DNA from: Epiperipatus broadwayi
Taxonomy: Eukaryota > Onychophora > Udeonychophora > Euonychophora > Peripatidae
Length of the DNA: 64,000 bases
Assembly: GCA_028023455.1 (NCBI GenBank)
Contig: JAQFVV010000252.1
Span: 833,349 to 897,348 of the forward strand
Direction of reading: 5' to 3'
Notes under the pieces: model-generated
What the model was told of the DNA's origin: nothing
Seen by the model: only the letters and a program-made list of their open reading frames with translations
Databases searched by the model: none
Made by a program: the position numbers and the translations under genes
Shown: positions 62,276-64,000 of the stretch, piece by piece
How positions within the stretch are numbered: position 1 is the stretch's first letter
How the letters are laid out: each line of letters begins with the position of its first letter

Positions 62276-62640
62276 GTTGGCGACATCATCGATTTTCTTC
62301 TCAATTTACGTTAATGTAAAAATAAAGATTTTTTTTACTAAAATCTTACTAGTTTCCTAAACTAATTTATATTTTCAGCATATTTTACCAAACTATATTA
62401 TAATATGTACATAAATGCTAGCAAAATCTTCTAAAACATTAATTTTTATTTGAAAATTAAATAAAGAGTTTGGGGCAATGTAAACTCTTGACAAGTGTCA
62501 AAATTGTTGTTAGCGTTGGTTTCTTTTCCAATTTACGTTCCTGTAAAAGTATACAATTTTTTACTAAAATCTTACTGTTTTTCTAAAATAATTATGTTTT
62601 CAGTATATTTTATGAAAATAATTTATAATATGTAAAAAAA
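62276..62640 (+). repeat. Tandem pair of about 235 bp
   Basis: The block CAATTTACGTTnnTGTAAAA followed by TTTTTACTAAAATCTTACT occurs at 62,301 and 62,537, each followed by a similar TTTTCAGNATATTTTA segment. Confidence 0.85.
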
Positions 62641-62984
62641 TACTAAAAAAACACTCTATAATATTTATTTTCATTGTGAAATGCAAAACAAAGAAGTTGG
62701 AGTGATGAAAAATTACAGGTCTCTTCTTTTGTTGAAATGAGAACCAACCAATCAGGATCGAGGAAAGCCTGCCCTTTACCATTGTTGAAATCTAAATGTC
62801 AAATTTATTGATTTCTCACTTGTAAAATAATTCTAGAAAGGGAAGCATCTTACGGTACTTTTTTCAAGCTTTAAAATGATTGTAAAATCTTTACTGTAGC
62901 ATTAAAAATGATGGAATTTGAGCAATTTGAAGCCATGACCATTTTTGATCAGAGAAACCCTAGAAAAGGAAGGCTTAAAGCAAA

Positions 62985-63330
62985 GACTATAATTTATAGA
63001 TCTCTCAGCCTCATATAGCTATTTGAGTTAGATAGCTGGGTTTAAAGACATTTAAGTGTCATAAAATTTCAGAGTGTCTACTCAATTGTTAACTCTTAGA
63101 TATATGCTAGCTTTGGGTTGGTAGTTTTAGATGTAGTGTCTGAAACTACACTAGGGTTTTTCTGAGAAGTGCCAAAGCACAAAATCATTGGTCAGGGATC
63201 TGGGTGTCATTTTCTGATATAGATATTTTAAATGCTTTCTCTGGCTAAATATTTATCACAAAGATAGTTGAGAAATTAACAAAGCTCCTTGTTTATATTT
63301 TCCAAGCTTAAAAGAAATGGGGTCATGTGA
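62985..63330 (+). repeat. Dispersed repeat, direct copy 1
   Basis: Same family as 61,672-62,025 but in opposite orientation; CTCTCAGCC at about 63,002. Confidence 0.9.
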
Positions 63331-63387
63331 TATATGACTCTAATCACTCTAATTTTAATTTTTATTGACTATTTATAATCTTTGCTT

Positions 63388-63780
63388 TAAATCTTAAGTT
63401 ATGTTATATTGCTAAGACTACTAAGATATAGTTTGGCTGAATCTCTCAGCCCCATATAGCTATTTGAGTTAGAGAGCTGGGTGTGAAAACATTTAAGTGT
63501 CTGACAATTTTAGATTTTTTACTCAATAGTTAGATAAATGCTATTTTTGAGTTGATATTTTTAGAGCTAATGTTTAAAACTATTCTTGCACCTTTCTGAG
63601 GAGGGCCAAAGCATGAAACCATTGGTCAGGGGATTGGATGTAATTTTTCTGATAGAGATATTTTAAATGCTTTCTGTGGCTAAGCATTTATCACAAAGCT
63701 TTTTGAGCAATTAGCAAAGCTCTTTGTTTATATTTTACAAGCTTAAAAGAAATGAGGTCATGTGATATATGACTCTATTT
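63388..63780 (+). repeat. Dispersed repeat, direct copy 2
   Basis: It lies 440 bp downstream of direct copy 1 (CTCTCAGCC at about 63,442) and extends further left, so copies 1 and 2 form a tandem pair facing the inverted copy at 61.7 kb. Confidence 0.9.
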
Positions 63781-64000
63781 TTTACAGTTATAAGATATTC
63801 CAAGATTTATTCACTACTGCTTTGAATAACACTATCCTCAATAAATAAAAAATAAACCAGGTTTTAAAATCAGTAAGAAATCACACACACCCACAATTAC
63901 ATAATGCTTATACAGTTGCTGTTTAGCAGCAAATTCTTTGTTTATAATCATCATTATGCCACCTAGTGCAAGTTCTAGTAAATCATGTGCACTGCTCCTA

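Overview
The window is strongly AT-rich eukaryotic DNA with no bacterial gene organisation: no operons, no ribosome binding sites and no long open frames. I find no intact host gene, rRNA or tRNA. Almost everything that can be identified is a transposable element or a tandem or inverted repeat, so this looks like an intergenic tract or very large intron of an invertebrate animal. The mix of Merlin, hAT, Gypsy-type LTR elements, a mollusc/flatworm-like LINE reverse transcriptase, tRNA-derived SINEs and hammerhead repeats is compatible with a lophotrochozoan (for example a mollusc), but I cannot assign a species.

Layout. 1-5.8 kb: unclassified AT-rich DNA with an AAT/ATT microsatellite and degenerate SINE-like copies. 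5.8-8.1 kb: decayed Gypsy-type pol (protease, reverse transcriptase, RNase H). 8.1-19.6 kb: mostly unrecognised, with one tRNA-Gly-like SINE (14.9 kb) and a coiled-coil gag-like remnant (19.3 kb). 19.67-20.47 kb: short hAT-type element with 8-bp target duplication. 21.67-25.49 kb: a Merlin (IS1016/IS1595-like) DNA transposon with 8-bp target duplication, a broken transposase and two internal tandem arrays. 28.5 kb: a SINE with a 10-bp target duplication.

29.08-38.63 kb: a three-level nest. A minus-strand Gypsy-type LTR element (target duplication ATATT; gag, zinc knuckles, protease, then a makorin-like CCCH zinc finger) is split in its 5' LTR by a plus-strand non-autonomous LTR element (32,657-38,569). 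That element's right LTR is itself interrupted by an 810-bp hammerhead-ribozyme repeat with a 15-bp target duplication.

39.2-40.0 kb: a near-perfect 0.74-kb palindrome. 40.5-41.9 kb: decayed LINE reverse transcriptase. 44.2-45.5 kb: a 428-bp unit in three tandem copies. 46.9 and 53.5 kb: two copies of a dispersed repeat ending in GATA-type microsatellite. 54.8-55.0 kb: a short palindrome. 55.5-63.8 kb: foldback repeats, a tandem array with a 14-bp target duplication and inverted end, and a second hammerhead repeat.

The most interesting signal is a family of hammerhead-carrying repeats (27.5, 37.1-37.9 and 59.0-59.8 kb; related degenerate copies at 55.6 and 61.2 kb). Each ribozyme has the CTGATGA and GAAA core, a four-base-pair stem II, a two-part stem I and a minimal stem III before a UA cleavage site. 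Tandem units, a copy ending at the cleavage site, a long target duplication and inverted segments fit a retrozyme-like RNA copied in by LINE machinery. That mechanism is inference; the ribozyme motifs are seen directly.
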